Of a stretch of 31,028 nucleotides of DNA, positions 1-13,190 are shown in pieces. Both the position numbers and the translations under genes were made by a program. The DNA is from Zygnema cylindricum. Its lineage: Eukaryota > Streptophyta > Zygnematophyceae > Zygnematales > Zygnemataceae. Numbering within the stretch: position 1 is the stretch's first letter; each line of letters begins with the position of its first letter. The stretch spans positions 471,600 to 502,627 of the forward strand of contig JBBHKE010001283.1 in NCBI GenBank assembly GCA_037447655.1, written 5' to 3'. The notes beneath the pieces were generated by a model. That model saw only the letters and a program-made list of their open reading frames with translations, was not told where the DNA came from and made no database searches.

Positions 1-1142
1 AAGCAGGGATGAGGGTATATACCGGTCAGTGTTCAGCGGCTGAGATGCACCGGAATCCACTATCCAAGAATTGGCAAATTGTGGAGAATCGAGGGGAGAT
101 GTCGTTTATAACGCATATCCGAATTCGGAGGACGGATGAACGTACGGATTAACGGGAGTGGGATTTGGTAACTCCAAATTTAGGGAATGCTGACCAGGGA
201 CGTACTGTGGGTACGGAGTGGAAGGTAACGGTAAATGGTCGGCGACTTGTGACTGGCCATATATGGGAGTAGGGACGAATGGATTTGTCGGAGCGAAAGT
301 AGCGTAGACTGATGGGTGAATAGCTTCAGCCGCTGATGCTTGACCAGAATAGATACTCCGCCCAGCATTTTGTCCTCGCCTAGCTTGCCGCCCATAATGT
401 CCTTGACGATCGTTCTTTCGCTTGAGGATCGGACATAAATCAATGACGTGATCCGGTGCACGCAATAACGACAATAGGAGTTTTTTGTGTTGCGATTGGT
501 TGGAGGAAATGTTGCCAGAGCCGCTCCAGGGATTGGAGAAAAATTAAATTTTGTTTCCTCGTGAACCAAACCAGCAGTTAGGGATGGGATGGTGATAGCC
601 GTAGAGGAGTTATCGATTGAGGAAATAAAGGCCGAATAGGACGTCGGAAGACCGCCCAAGATTGCAGATATTATGTCTTCATCGGAAACAGCAGCTCCAA
701 CATTTTTGAGGCGTCCAGCAATAGATTTGATAGAGTTGACGTAGATCTGAATAGATTGATTTTTATGAGCAGGGATTATTCTGAGCAGTGTTGAGCTGGC
801 GTCGAAGAAGTAATTTGTTCGACCAGGATTTGTTCTCATATGCAGTGGACAGAAGTGTCCAGGCACCGTGAGCCGAGGTGGCGTCACGAATGAGATCAAG
901 TTGCGAGGGTTCAAGTGCGAGTACCACCCTAGAGTGCGCCTCCTCGTTACGAGCAAGCCAGGGAGATTTAGCGGCGGCATCGGAAGGTTCCCCTTCGCTT
1001 CCGTTAATAACGGACCAAAGTTTTTCACGCCAAAAAGGTGTTCAATCTGAAACTTCCATCCGTAGAAATCCGTGCCATTGAATTTGGCAACGGTATTAGA
1101 ACTAACGGGGAAAGGCCCATAACCTATTGAATGAGACGTCAT
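1..1142 (-). pseudogene. copia gag remnant (tandem copy 1b), runs off the window start
   Basis: Gag (UBN2-like) polyprotein of a Ty1/copia element, which packages element RNA in virus-like particles. Reading starts at an ATG at 1142, inside the end of the adjacent LTR. The N-terminus shows GYGP, then a NTVAKFNGTDFYGWK block shared with the gag at 20662. A conserved helical part with ISAILGGLP and LTAGLVHEE follows. The middle (about 1000 to 790) is read in a shifted frame that later returns, so there are two compensating frameshifts. A CCHC zinc knuckle (C-x2-C-x4-H-x4-C) is recognisable near 430-500 but is split by a one-base deletion after its second cysteine. The downstream frame continues to 106 and leaves the window. 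Family identity is sure; function is lost. Confidence 0.85.
1114..1124 (-). promoter_or_regulatory. Primer binding site, half-tRNA (initiator Met) type
   Basis: On the minus strand this reads GGTTATGGGCC, complementary to the anticodon loop and stem of plant-type initiator tRNA-Met (GGCCCAUAACC). It lies 0-3 nt past the LTR end. Hemivirus-type copia elements use a cleaved initiator tRNA in this way. The same bases encode Gly-Tyr-Gly of gag. The element at 20251 has the same arrangement. Confidence 0.75.
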
Positions 1143-1548
1143 GATAACGGACAGAAATACAGAAAGTACAGACAGAGAATGGTGGATGAAAATAATTGCA
1201 GAATTAATATAAAAATTGGTAACTTTTACAATGAGGACAAAGAGTTAAAATAGTGACTGAAGTTGTCACGTAGTAAAAGTCTGACAGACTAATCTACAGC
1301 CTGTAGTGATCCCGAAGGGTCACTTGGCTCTTCTTAGTATGACGAAAGGGCAAAGTGTCCTTTCGTAAGAAGAGCAAAAAGATCTAGAATCTAAAACAAA
1401 TATCTAAGTCTAAATCTAACTAAATCTAGAACAGAGGTACAGAGAGTAAATGACGAAAATCAGAATACTAGATTACGTTATCTAGTACTAAGTCATTTAA
1501 ACTACGTTTGTAGCAAAGAAGAATACGAAGGAATCCAGAATTCCAACA
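1125..1548 (-). repeat. Copia LTR shared by two tandem copies
   Basis: About 424 bp. On the minus strand it starts TGTTGGAATT directly after a polypurine tract and ends TTCA(ATA) directly before the primer site. RNase H coding sequence lies upstream and gag downstream, so one LTR serves as 3' LTR of copy 1a and 5' LTR of copy 1b. It contains a long imperfect stem-loop at 1327-1375: outer 10-bp arms GCTCTTCTTA/TAAGAAGAGC and inner 7-bp arms CGAAAGG/CCTTTCG. A second small hairpin with a CTTCGG loop lies near 1308-1325. The exact 3' end is uncertain by 3 nt. Confidence 0.8.
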
Positions 1549-2196
1549 CCCCCTCGCTTTGCTAGAAACGGAGGCCGGCTGAGGAGCGATGAGCCTCAAA
1601 TTGAGGCTGGGAAGAGCCTTGGTCAAAAAATCTGCCATTTGAAGATTAGTGGGGAAGTGGTGGAAAATAACAGTTCCTACAGCAATGGCGTCGCGTGTGA
1701 AATGGTATTGAATGTCAATGTGTTTTGTTCTGCAGTGATGAATAGGGTTATTCATGTGGGCAAGAGCCCCTTGAGAGTCACAAAAAATAATGGTAGCAGA
1801 AGTAGGACAGAATTGCATATTTAGAAGGAGGGAGCGAAGCCAGAGGGCCTCCTTGGTGGCATGAGTCGCAAACATGTACTCAGCCTCAGTGGAGGAGAAG
1901 GCAACAGTAGGTTGCTTCTTTGATGCCCAAGATACAAGGGCAGTGCCAAGGGAGAAACAGACGCAGGTGGTGCTGCGACGAGAATCCAGGTCACCTCCCC
2001 AGTCGGCGTCGCAGTGGCTGACAAGAGCTGGAGGAGAGGAGACGGTGAAGGTGAGTTTGAGAGACTTTGTTCCCTGAAGGTATCGGATGACCCTTTTTGC
2101 TGCAAGGAGATGGTCAGAGGTGGGATTTGACACAAACTGACTAAGCTGGCCAACAGCGACAACGATGTCTGGACGCGTTCCGGTCATTGCGTACAT
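1468..2196 (-). pseudogene. copia RNase H domain and end of reverse transcriptase (copy 1a)
   Basis: Open frame of about 240 codons. It begins in the RT C-terminal segment (MYAMTGTRPDI, VGQLSQFVSNP, RVIRYLQGT) and continues through RNase H1 with the acidic motifs CDADWGGD, SSTEAEY and FCDSQGAL, then KHIDIQYHF and QMADFLTKALP. These are diagnostic of Ty1/copia pol. The frame crosses the polypurine tract and runs about 30 codons into the LTR before a stop, so the original stop was probably lost. It is cut off from the upstream RT by frameshifts and stops near 2200-2400. Confidence 0.9.
1549..1560 (-). promoter_or_regulatory. Polypurine tract of copia copy 1a
   Basis: The minus strand reads AAAGCGAGGGGG abutting the LTR TG. 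This is the usual plus-strand primer site. The element at 20251 has AAAGAGGGGGGG in the same place. Confidence 0.8.
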
Positions 2197-3065
2197 GAGA
2201 CTGCCAACTATAGACCTGTACTGTTCATGTATAGTTCTGGGACAGGCCCACCACAGTTTTTGATGAGTCTAACATTAGGATCGAGAGGGGTAGAAATAGG
2301 AGTGCAATCGGCCATGGAAAATCTGGCTAGGACCTCGCCTATATATTTTTCTTGCGATAGTTAAAGAGTTCTATTACCGACCTACATAGACCCCAAGGCT
2401 TCTCCTAAATCTGTCATGGAAAAATGGGTGTTAAGCATTGTTTTGATAAGATGAATGAGAGAAAGAGAGGGGCCAGCAAGAAGGAGATCATCGACGTATA
2501 TGACAAGAAGGACAAGTGTGTCAGATGTTCCCCGAATAAATAGACCAAAGTCGGCATCCAGTTTGGAGAAGCCTTCACGGAGGAGGATTGCCTCTAGGTG
2601 CTTATTCTAGACCTTATGAGCTTGCTTAAGGCCATAGAGGGATTTAAGGAGACGACATACCAAATGCTCGAAACCCGGAGATACATACCTTTCCGGTTGT
2701 TGGAGAAAGATTTCTTCAGTGAGAGTTCCGTAGAGGAAAGCAGTCTGAACATCCATGTGATGGACGTGCCAGTCATACGCAGCTGCGAGGGAGAGAAGAA
2801 TCCGAATGGAGGTGAACTTTGCAACGGGGGCGTAAGTTTCTGAGAAGTCAACCCCCTCCTTTTGAAGAAACCCTTTAGCGACAAAGCGAGCTTTAAATTT
2901 GTCGAGCGTGCCGTCGGATTTAGTCTTCACTCGGAAAACCCACTTCGAGCCGATGACGTTTCTGCCTGGAGAAAGGGAGGTAAGTCTCCAGGTGCCATTC
3001 CGGAGAAGGGATGCATATTCAGAGTCTGTGGCGGCTTTCCACTCAACGGCCTGAGGACCAGCCAT
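2197..3065 (-). pseudogene. copia reverse transcriptase (copy 1a), interrupted
   Basis: RT of Ty1/copia type, which would copy element RNA into DNA. 2607-3065 is open with EWKAATDSEY, GSKWVFRVK, FKARFVAKGF, YAPVAKF and MDVQTAFLYG, ending at SLYGLKQA followed by a stop. The catalytic YVDD lies at 2487-2498 in the following stretch, and QEKYIGEVLARF and CTPISTPLD follow further on. Between about 2200 and 2600 there are several in-frame stops and a small deletion beyond FSMTDLGE. Domain order on the minus strand is RT then RNase H, as expected for copia pol. Confidence 0.9.
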
Positions 3066-3545
3066 GGCAGCAGAGAATGTAAGTGGAACAAAAATTGTAG
3101 AAATTGTGGCAGAGTTTGCGGTGCCATGGCTGAGTTTCTGCGCCTGGAGGCGGTCACTTCTACGAGGGGCAGGTTCGGATGGAGGGATTTCGTATGGGGT
3201 TGTGGCGGGAGGGATGGAGAGAGAGAGTACAGGTAAGAGTTTATACGAGTGAGAGGGGATGGTGTGGAAGGAGGAAGAAAGCCTGAAAGGGATCGTGTGA
3301 GAGTAGATGTAGGCAAGGAAAGCAGTTTGGGAGGGAGGATGACAGAAAGAGGATCGAAGGAGGCATCGAAGGAGGCAGAGGCAATGGGGGAAAATGATGG
3401 GGAGGGAGGAGAAGTGGAAGGAGGTGAAGGAAGAATGGCATCATGAAGTTTGAGAACAAGTGGCATTTCGTTGAAGGTTACGTCACGACTAAGGACAACT
3501 TGACGTTCCTTCGTTAACCAGATGCGGTATGCCTTAGATGCAATT
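3066..3545 (-). pseudogene. copia integrase C-terminal tail and Pro/Ser-rich linker (copy 1a), truncated
   Basis: The minus strand begins with a recognisable end of copia integrase (KAYRIWLTKERQ then VVLSRDVTFNE). It continues as a long Pro/Ser/Leu-rich linker before RT begins. The same order occurs at 23230-23640 in the other element. No catalytic integrase core or protease is found upstream (3546-3829), so the element is truncated here, beside the (TA)n region. Confidence 0.75.
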
Positions 3546-3827
3546 CTGTGTCCTCTATTGGACTACAGAATACACGAAGCCTCTAGATACTATTTAACTA
3601 ACCCACTTTAAGCCACGACCACTGCTGCCCAAGAAGGCAAACTGACAATTTGACTGTACCCCTATGCAGCCTGGACTCCCTTGAGTCCGAAGCAAAAAAA
3701 ATCACTGAAAACGGCCAACCAGCCGATAAGTTATGAGGCACCAAAAATGCCAATTTGTACAAACTCTCAAAGGGAGAGGTGACTACCTACCAAAATTTTC
3801 TAAGTCGTGATTCCTTCTAATAACTTC

Positions 3828-3828
<1 letters not shown>
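3546..3828. other. Non-coding stretch between copia remnant and TA tracts
   Basis: About 280 bp with no convincing coding signal or repeat. It could be strongly decayed integrase sequence, but no motif survives. Confidence 0.4.
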
Positions 3829-5558
<1,730 letters not shown>

Positions 5559-5675
5559 ATATATAATTTTTTTAATATATATATTTATGTATATATATAT
5601 ATATATTTATATTATATACATATATACATACATACATACATAAATACATGCAATATTTATATATATATAGAGATA

Positions 5676-5751
<76 letters not shown>

Positions 5752-5784
5752 TTATGGATATATATATATACATATTTATAAATA
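5559..5784. repeat. Centre of the mirrored array: TA-rich, with CATA repeats
   Basis: TA-rich DNA between the last plus-oriented and first minus-oriented module. It includes a short (CATA)n run near 5620-5645. This is the symmetry centre of the inverted array. Confidence 0.8.
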
Positions 5785-7261
<1,477 letters not shown>

Positions 7262-7473
7262 AAAATGGCCTAAATTGGCTTTGTGTATGTCCTTTGATGT
7301 GGTGAGAGTGAAATCTTTTTGGACACGAAATTACTCCTATTTTCAATGAATTTGTTTATTTTTCCTCTCCAGTTGCAAAAAAAACTTATTTCAAATTTTC
7401 GCAATTGTATGTTAAACCCTTTTAATGTATTTGCTTGATATTTTCATTTATGTTTTTATGTTTTAAAACGCAG
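7262..7473 (+). other. AT-rich sequence ending in a likely 3' splice site
   Basis: T-rich sequence ending TTTTAAAACGCAG at 7473, immediately before the Crypton-like reading frame, which enters in phase 0. This suggests an intron whose upstream exon lies beyond the TA array or has been lost. No recombinase coding was found between the array and this point. Confidence 0.45.
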
Positions 7474-9275
7474 AGGAATTTACATGGAAGTGACGACACT
7501 CGAGATATTTCGGCCCAAAAATTTCTCGAGTTACTAACGGGCACCGTTAGGAGAACCTTATGGCAAGATCTTGCACTTTTGCAGAAGGAATTCCCGCGAC
7601 ACGCCTTCTTCAATTCTCCATTCTTTCTAACTATTGTAGGGGAATGCGGTTTGGAGTGGCGAACTTTTGCGGAAGCAGTGCAGCGAATGGACGAGAAGAA
7701 GGATGAAAGGTCCCCTATTGCCGAAATTCCAATTCCCTCCGAGGTCAAAGCTGAACTCCACGCGCTTCGAGTCGGAAACGACGCTATCCCACCCCTCATG
7801 GGAAAAATACAACAACTCGAGAATGTTGTGGAGAATTGGGGCAAACAGTTACAAACGTGTATGGGGATGATTGACACAAGACTCACGACAACTCAACACC
7901 AACTTCACGGAGGCTTTTCGAGAATGGAGTCCAAACTTCACGGAGGATTTTCGAGAATAGAGTCCAAACTTGACGGGGGATTTTCGAGAATGGGGTCTTT
8001 GTTTTTGAACTCCACACAACGTTATATGCAACCGTTTTCTTTTACTTCACAACCATCCTTTTCCCCTCCCTATTTTTATACTCCTACTCCTCCTCCCTCT
8101 TCGTCTACAAATTCCCCCCCTTTTTCATTTCCCCCTATGATACCCCCATTATCAACGCAATCCACGCCTTCCTTTTCTCAGCCCCCTACTTTCTCCGATG
8201 CCTCTCCTCCCCCTATTTTTTCCACACCACCTCCATCCCAACCCTCTACCTCAACCCATGTCCCCGCTACCCATTTTCAGTCCACGCCTTCCTTTTCTCA
8301 ACCCCTTACTTTCTCCGATGCCTCTCCTCCCCCTATTTTTTCCACACCACCTCCGTCCCAACCCTCTACCTCAACCCATGTCCCCGCTCCCCCTTTTCAG
8401 TCCACGCCTTCCTTTTCTCAACCCCCTACTTTCTCCGATGCCTCTCCTCCCCCTATTTTTTCCACACCACCTTCATCCCAACCCTCTACCTCAACCCATG
8501 TCCCCACGCCCCCTTTTCAGTCCACGCCTTCCTTTTCTCAACCCCCTACTTTCTCCGATGCCTCGCCTCCCCCTATTTTTTCCACACCACCTCCTTCCCA
8601 ACCCTCTACCTCAACCCATGTCCCCGCTCCCCCTTTTCAGTCCACGCCTTCCTTTTCTCAACCCCCTACTTTCTCCGATGCCTCTCCTCCCCCTATTTTT
8701 TCCACACCACCTCCATCCCAACCCTCTACCTCAACCCATGTCCCCTCCCCCCCTTTCCAGTTCAACCCTTCTCTTTCCCAACCCTCCACTTTTACAAACG
8801 ACACTCCCTCACATCAACAATCCATACCATTTTTTGCACAACTTTCTGTCAGCCTTGGTGCATATCATATAGATTGGGCGAATTGGAAGGGGTACACCGT
8901 ACAAAGCAGCGGGAGTAATGTGAACGTGGAAGAGATGTTTAAGGAGTACCATTATGGGTTGAATGTGCTCCCTCCAGTAAAGTATTGAATCAGAAGGAAA
9001 CAAACAAATATAAAAAACAAGGCTCTCCATTTTCGGTATGGGCGGACAGAGAAGGTAGTAGGTGGTTGCGATGTGCTAGAATTGTGTATTCTATTGAAAA
9101 ACTAATGACTATTCCAGGGTGGGACTTAACAAAAGCCATACAGTATTTAGAAGAAGTTAGAATAAAACAGTTCCATGGGAGCACAGCGGAACTAAAAGAG
9201 TCTTTAGCTATTTCTATTGAGCCGGTTCATAATGATGGAGTTAATGATAAACAATTCAAGCGAAACATGTCGTGA
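7474..9275 (+). pseudogene. Crypton-like protein C-terminal region with GCR1_C-like domain, one frameshift
   Basis: One open frame runs to a TGA at 8986-8988. A second, shifted by one base, covers 8985-9275, and together they make about 600 codons. The N-terminal part (AQKFLELLTGTVRRTLWQD, then LLQKEFPRHAFF) resembles the segment following the tyrosine recombinase core in Crypton elements. A heptad-like stretch with three HGGFSRMES/DGGFSRMGS repeats follows, at about residues 140-175 of this exon. Then come five exact-length 40-residue Pro/Ser/Thr repeats (8161-8760). The C-terminus has VEEMFKEYHYGL, WADREGSRWLR, YSIEKL and a helical end, matching the pattern of GCR1_C DNA-binding domains. 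The frameshift sits in that domain, at AAGTATTGAATC, and is explained by loss of one T. The recombinase domain itself is absent. It could be a dead Crypton fragment, a domesticated gene, or a gene with a sequencing error. Confidence 0.6.
8161..8760 (+). repeat. Five tandem 120-bp coding repeats
   Basis: Units start at 8161, 8281, 8401, 8521 and 8641, a period of exactly 120 bp, so each adds 40 residues (STPSFSQPPTFSDASPPP, then IFSTPPPSQPSTSTHVP). Copies differ by a few bases, several of them synonymous. The constant length keeps the frame open. A second frame is also open across the array purely because of this periodicity. Confidence 0.95.
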
Positions 9276-9335
9276 TTTAGAAAATTAGAGGAGTTACGTG
9301 CAATAATAGGTTAACTTATAAGTGACGACGAGTTC

Positions 9336-9341
9336 AATAAA
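9336..9341 (+). terminator. Candidate polyadenylation signal AATAAA
   Basis: AATAAA lies about 60 bp after the stop at 9273-9275, followed by a T-rich run. It is suitably placed to end the Crypton-like transcript. Confidence 0.4.
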
Positions 9342-9416
9342 CATATGGCAATTTTTTTTTAGTGTTGTACTTAGATTTGGGATTTGTTATACTTTTCACT
9401 TTAACACGTGAATCTT

Positions 9417-9513
9417 GTTAGCATTGATAAGTGTCGTAAAAACTTTGTATGAAATGTACATAATAATACTTTGTTTCATGATTTTTGTGTGAAACATGTG
9501 TATCAATGCTAAC
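9417..9513. repeat. 97-bp inverted repeat, 13-bp perfect ends
   Basis: GTTAGCATTGATA at 9417-9429 and its exact reverse complement at 9501-9513, with partial complementarity inside. It could be a short MITE or a hairpin. No clear target duplication was seen. Confidence 0.6.
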
Positions 9514-9578
9514 GATATGAAATATTGCAACTAATATATATACTGCATATTCATACACAATATTAACAAAACACAGAA

Positions 9579-10530
9579 GCGTGGTCGAAACACGCACTTC
9601 TACAAAAAAACCTCGTTGCATGTCTCAATATATCGACGGAAAACTTGGATTTCACCCTCTCGTAGGGTTTTATTTAAGTTTATACGGTTGTGGCTACCGA
9701 TAATTTTAAAGTTTATACGTTTTCAAAGATTGCGCAATTATGGTGCTTCTTGGCTCATTCGTCGTATGCTCGACGGATGAATAGTTGGGTTAATACAAAG
9801 CGTGGTCGAAACACGCACTTCTACAAAAAAACCTCGTTGCATGTCTCAATATATCGACGGAAAACTTGGATTTCACCCTCTCGTAGGGTTTTATATAAGT
9901 TTATACGGTTGTGGCCACCGATAATTTTAAAGTTTATACGTTTTCAAAGATTGTGCAATTATTTTGTGCTTCTTGGCTCATTCGTCGTATGCTCGACGGA
10001 TGAATAGTCGGGTTAATACAAAGCGTGGTTGAAACACACACTTCTACAAAAAACCTCGTTGCATGTCTCAATGTATCGACATAAAACTTCGTTTTCACCC
10101 TCTCGTAGAATTTTATATACGTTTATAGGGTTGTGGCCACCGATAATTTTAAAGGTTACACGTTTTCAAAGTTTGCGCAATTATGGTGCTTCTTGGTTCA
10201 TTCGTCGTATGCTCGACGGATGAATAGGTGGGTTATTACAAAGCATGGCCGAAACACGCACTTCTACAAAAAACCTCGTTGCATGTCTCAATATATCGAC
10301 GGAAAACTTGGTTTTCACCCTCTTGTAGTCTTTTATGTAAGTTTATACGGTTGTGGCCACCGATAATTTTAAAGGTTATACGTTTTCAAAGTTTATGCAA
10401 TTATGGTGCTTCTTAGTTCATTCGTCATATGTTCGACGGATGAATAGGTGGGTTATTACAAAGCGTGGTCGAAACACGCACTTCCACAAAAAACCACGTT
10501 GCATGCCTCAATATATCGACGAAATTTATC
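9579..10530 (+). repeat. ~220-bp tandem satellite, about 4.3 copies
   Basis: GCGTGGTCGAAACACGCAC recurs at 9579, 9800, 10023, 10243 and 10463, giving periods of 220-223 bp. Copies share internal words such as CTCGACGGATGAATAG and GGTTGTGGCCACCGATAA and differ by about 5-10%. The short reading frames across the copies are by-products of the repeat. Confidence 0.95.
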
Positions 10531-11540
10531 AACGAAAAACTATATAAGGAATATTTCAACGAACCACACACAACATAATATATGCAAGTAATAACTTCAT
10601 AGGTTACTATGAGACCTTCTGAAATCGGACAAAAAAGAAGCTCAAACAAGTATAATTAGACAATGTTGCGATTTTTAAAACCCTAAATATCATACGCTAC
10701 AACAAAAGTGTAAACATAAAGCGTACGTACATGGTTTTTCTTGATGAAAGACTGTTTACTATACATCGCAAACCAAAAGTTTATCGTCCATCACTATAAT
10801 TAATACACAACGATATTGTAGCAACACTTTTCCAGTGGAACAAACGTTATAAGTAAATGTTTTTATAACACTAATAAGTTTTACACCTGGGACATACAGT
10901 TGCATGACTTATATACACAACATGTTTTAAAGCGTGCCTAAGCCTGTCCTTCAAAGCGCACCAACAATTAAGCTTTGTGTACAAATTATTGCTTCGTGGG
11001 AAGATAAAAAGAAAATGTTGATGACTAATTTACTCCAACTAAACGTTTTGTGGATATCCACACTTTTAATTATTGTTAACAAAAATATCCATAAAATGTT
11101 TACAAACCATGTTGTTAAAGTCATACAAATGGGTTTTGTATCGGACACTCGTTATTAATGCAGGGGTACAATATTGTAAACAATAAATTACAACCATATT
11201 CATAATTTGGGTTAAGGAGACGTGGCAGACTGCATTCTACTATCTTAAATACAGTTAGCTAACTTCAGTTTGCTGCACATCGAACAATATTATTTTGGGC
11301 CAACAGAGCCGCGTGAGAATCATTGTTGTTGCCGACTTAACAATAAACTGAGACGTTTAAGCTACATATATCCGCTCAGGTCGGCGCAAAGACAAAAATG
11401 GTTTCCTGATCTTGGAACCTGGTATGGGTTACCGTACAAACAATTAACGTACCAAAAAAAATATGTATACACCTCCCGGTCATATTTAAAGTCCGAACAA
11501 AAAATATTCTTGACATGATACCAGCGCGGTATTTTGCAAA
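10531..11540. other. Non-coding AT-rich stretch
   Basis: About 1 kb with no credible coding. GAGACGTGGCAGA near 11218 resembles words at 13753 and, reverse-complemented, at 29520 and 29726. This suggests remnants of the same MITE family. Confidence 0.4.
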
Positions 11541-11587
11541 GTGTGCAGGTCTCGGCGTATTTCGCCTTGTGTAGGAGACCTGCACAC
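11541..11587. repeat. Stem-loop with 13-bp perfect stem
   Basis: GTGTGCAGGTCTC (11541-11553) pairs perfectly with GAGACCTGCACAC (11575-11587). The 21-nt loop holds a further GGCG/CGCC stem. No role is recognised. Confidence 0.6.
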
Positions 11588-11937
11588 CCTGCACTCCACG
11601 GGCGAGCCAACTAACGAACCTTACCTGTACCATATGCTCAATTAGGGTGAAGTTCCATTACGACATTCTGTAATCGTACGGCCAACATTACAGGATGCTA
11701 CACTTTGAACAAAGTTCCATTGCGCAGAGTTTATAATGCACGTGTTAGTAAAGGAGTGGTGCCACGTAACTATAGATGTGATATTGAAAATCGTCAATGA
11801 TTTGCACACCGACCAGAAATCTCCATTTGAGTACCATGTACGTGCATACCAAGTCATCGTTCAACATAACTTTTGTACTCTTTGCAGACGCCTTGTCAGA
11901 TACCACCTCATTTTTTTAAGGTTCTTGTTTTTTCGCG

Positions 11938-12017
11938 TGACGAATGAGCGTTTACAGAAATAGTGTGACGAATGGGCGCTAATAGAAATAGTGTGACGAA
12001 AGTGCGTTACGACATTT
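11938..12017 (+). repeat. 28-bp tandem repeat, nearly 3 copies
   Basis: TGTGACGAATG-type units start at 11938, 11966 and 11994, separated by 28 bp, within the Harbinger-like element. Confidence 0.75.
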
Positions 12018-12137
12018 CGTTTGTATTTTCTATTGGATTTTTTAATGCGTATATCGTGTGCGAAATTTTTTGATTTCCGTTGGTTGCCATCTTGACACGT
12101 ATGCTCATTATCGAACGTGTCGCGGCTCAAAATTTTA

Positions 12138-12179
12138 TGTAATTGGTGATGTACCTCGCGAGGTACATCACCAATTACA
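12138..12179. repeat. 42-bp perfect palindrome
   Basis: Perfect self-complement centred between 12158 and 12159 on CTCGCGAG, without a spacer. It is followed at once by a second smaller inverted repeat (CGAAGC/GCTTCG, 12185-12205). Spacer-free palindromes of this length are unusual. Confidence 0.9.
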
Positions 12180-12687
12180 GAAACTTTCGAAGCGAATGCT
12201 TCGCGAAAAAATATCCAACGGCCATTGTTAACTCCCATAATTTTGGAGAATATTGGCAAGATTTCTCTGTAATGTTGTTTTGCGGATAAAAACAAAATAA
12301 GAGGTACGGTGTAGTACGGAGAGGTCCGAATTTCTGTAAACAACCTCACTTTTCGTCTAATGGAACTTCACCCTTAGTGTTGTTCGCGATACGCGATAAG
12401 TCTGATAACATATATTATCTTGAGACGATTTTTGCTGCGCGCAGGTAGTTGTCAGAAATTGTACATTTGAAGTACAGTTTCGTACAAGCTACGTACCTTT
12501 AATTTCAGATTTGACGGTCAGCCCGTCGCACAAATTTGATTGGCGAAATATTGTAACGACGGTTAAAAAAGTGTCGCGCTTGCGAACGTCGACCGTCTTA
12601 AAAAAAAAACAATTCACACGGCCGGCGCATGTTTACTGTAACAAAACTGCGGCAGCCACATATAAATAAAATGGGTGCGCGTAGGTA

Positions 12688-13188
12688 CACCGCGAATCGC
12701 TATTAGCGTAATGAAACAATTAGTGTTATTTACGCTAATTGGGAATGTCGTTTTTTTTGGAAATAATTTTTATTCTAATTTTTCGTATACTATAATTTGC
12801 AAACTGCTTTGTAAAAATTTTAGGTGCAGAATATCTCCACACTAAAATATGTGCATGTACGAAATTGTTCAAATCGTACGCCGTCGCGTTTTTTTGACAT
12901 CCGCGAATGCCGGAAAATATTTACGCAATTACATGTTAGCGCGACTCCTTGACAACGTGAATATCTTTTCTGTACTTTTCTACTTTAAAAAGTACAAAAA
13001 GTACGTCTCTGACAGACCTTACACCACACTATTTACGATGGCACAATATTAGAGTCATGAATCCTATTTTATGGAACACCTCAAATAACGTGTAGGAACA
13101 TTTAGAATGTCTAATTCTATTTGAGAATTTGCCCAAAAAAACAGGGTACCTCAATTAGCGACCAACACGCTAATAGCGATTCACGGTG
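12688..13188. mobile_element. TA-inserting MITE, copy A (501 bp)
   Basis: Ends CACCGCGAATCGCTATTAGCG and CGCTAATAGCGATTCACGGTG form ~21-bp TIRs, and both sides carry TA (12686-12687, 13189-13190). No coding potential is convincing. A TA target suggests a Tc1/mariner-related or similar family, by inference only. Confidence 0.8.
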
Positions 13189-13190
13189 TA

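Larger units (their letters stand above)
11645..12373. mobile_element. PIF/Harbinger-like non-autonomous element (Tourist-like MITE), 729 bp
   Basis: Terminal inverted repeats begin GGGTGAAGTTCCATTA at 11645 and end with its exact complement at 12373. The element is flanked on both sides by TTA (11642-11644, 12374-12376). A 3-bp TWA duplication with G-rich termini is the PIF/Harbinger signature. No transposase reading frame is evident. Inside are a 28-bp tandem repeat (11938-12017) and a 42-bp perfect palindrome (12138-12179). Confidence 0.8.

Noticed and set aside
8198-8872. Second open frame of 224 residues over the Pro-rich region
   Set aside because: It is a shifted reading of the 120-bp repeats. 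The other frame continues into recognisable N- and C-terminal domains.
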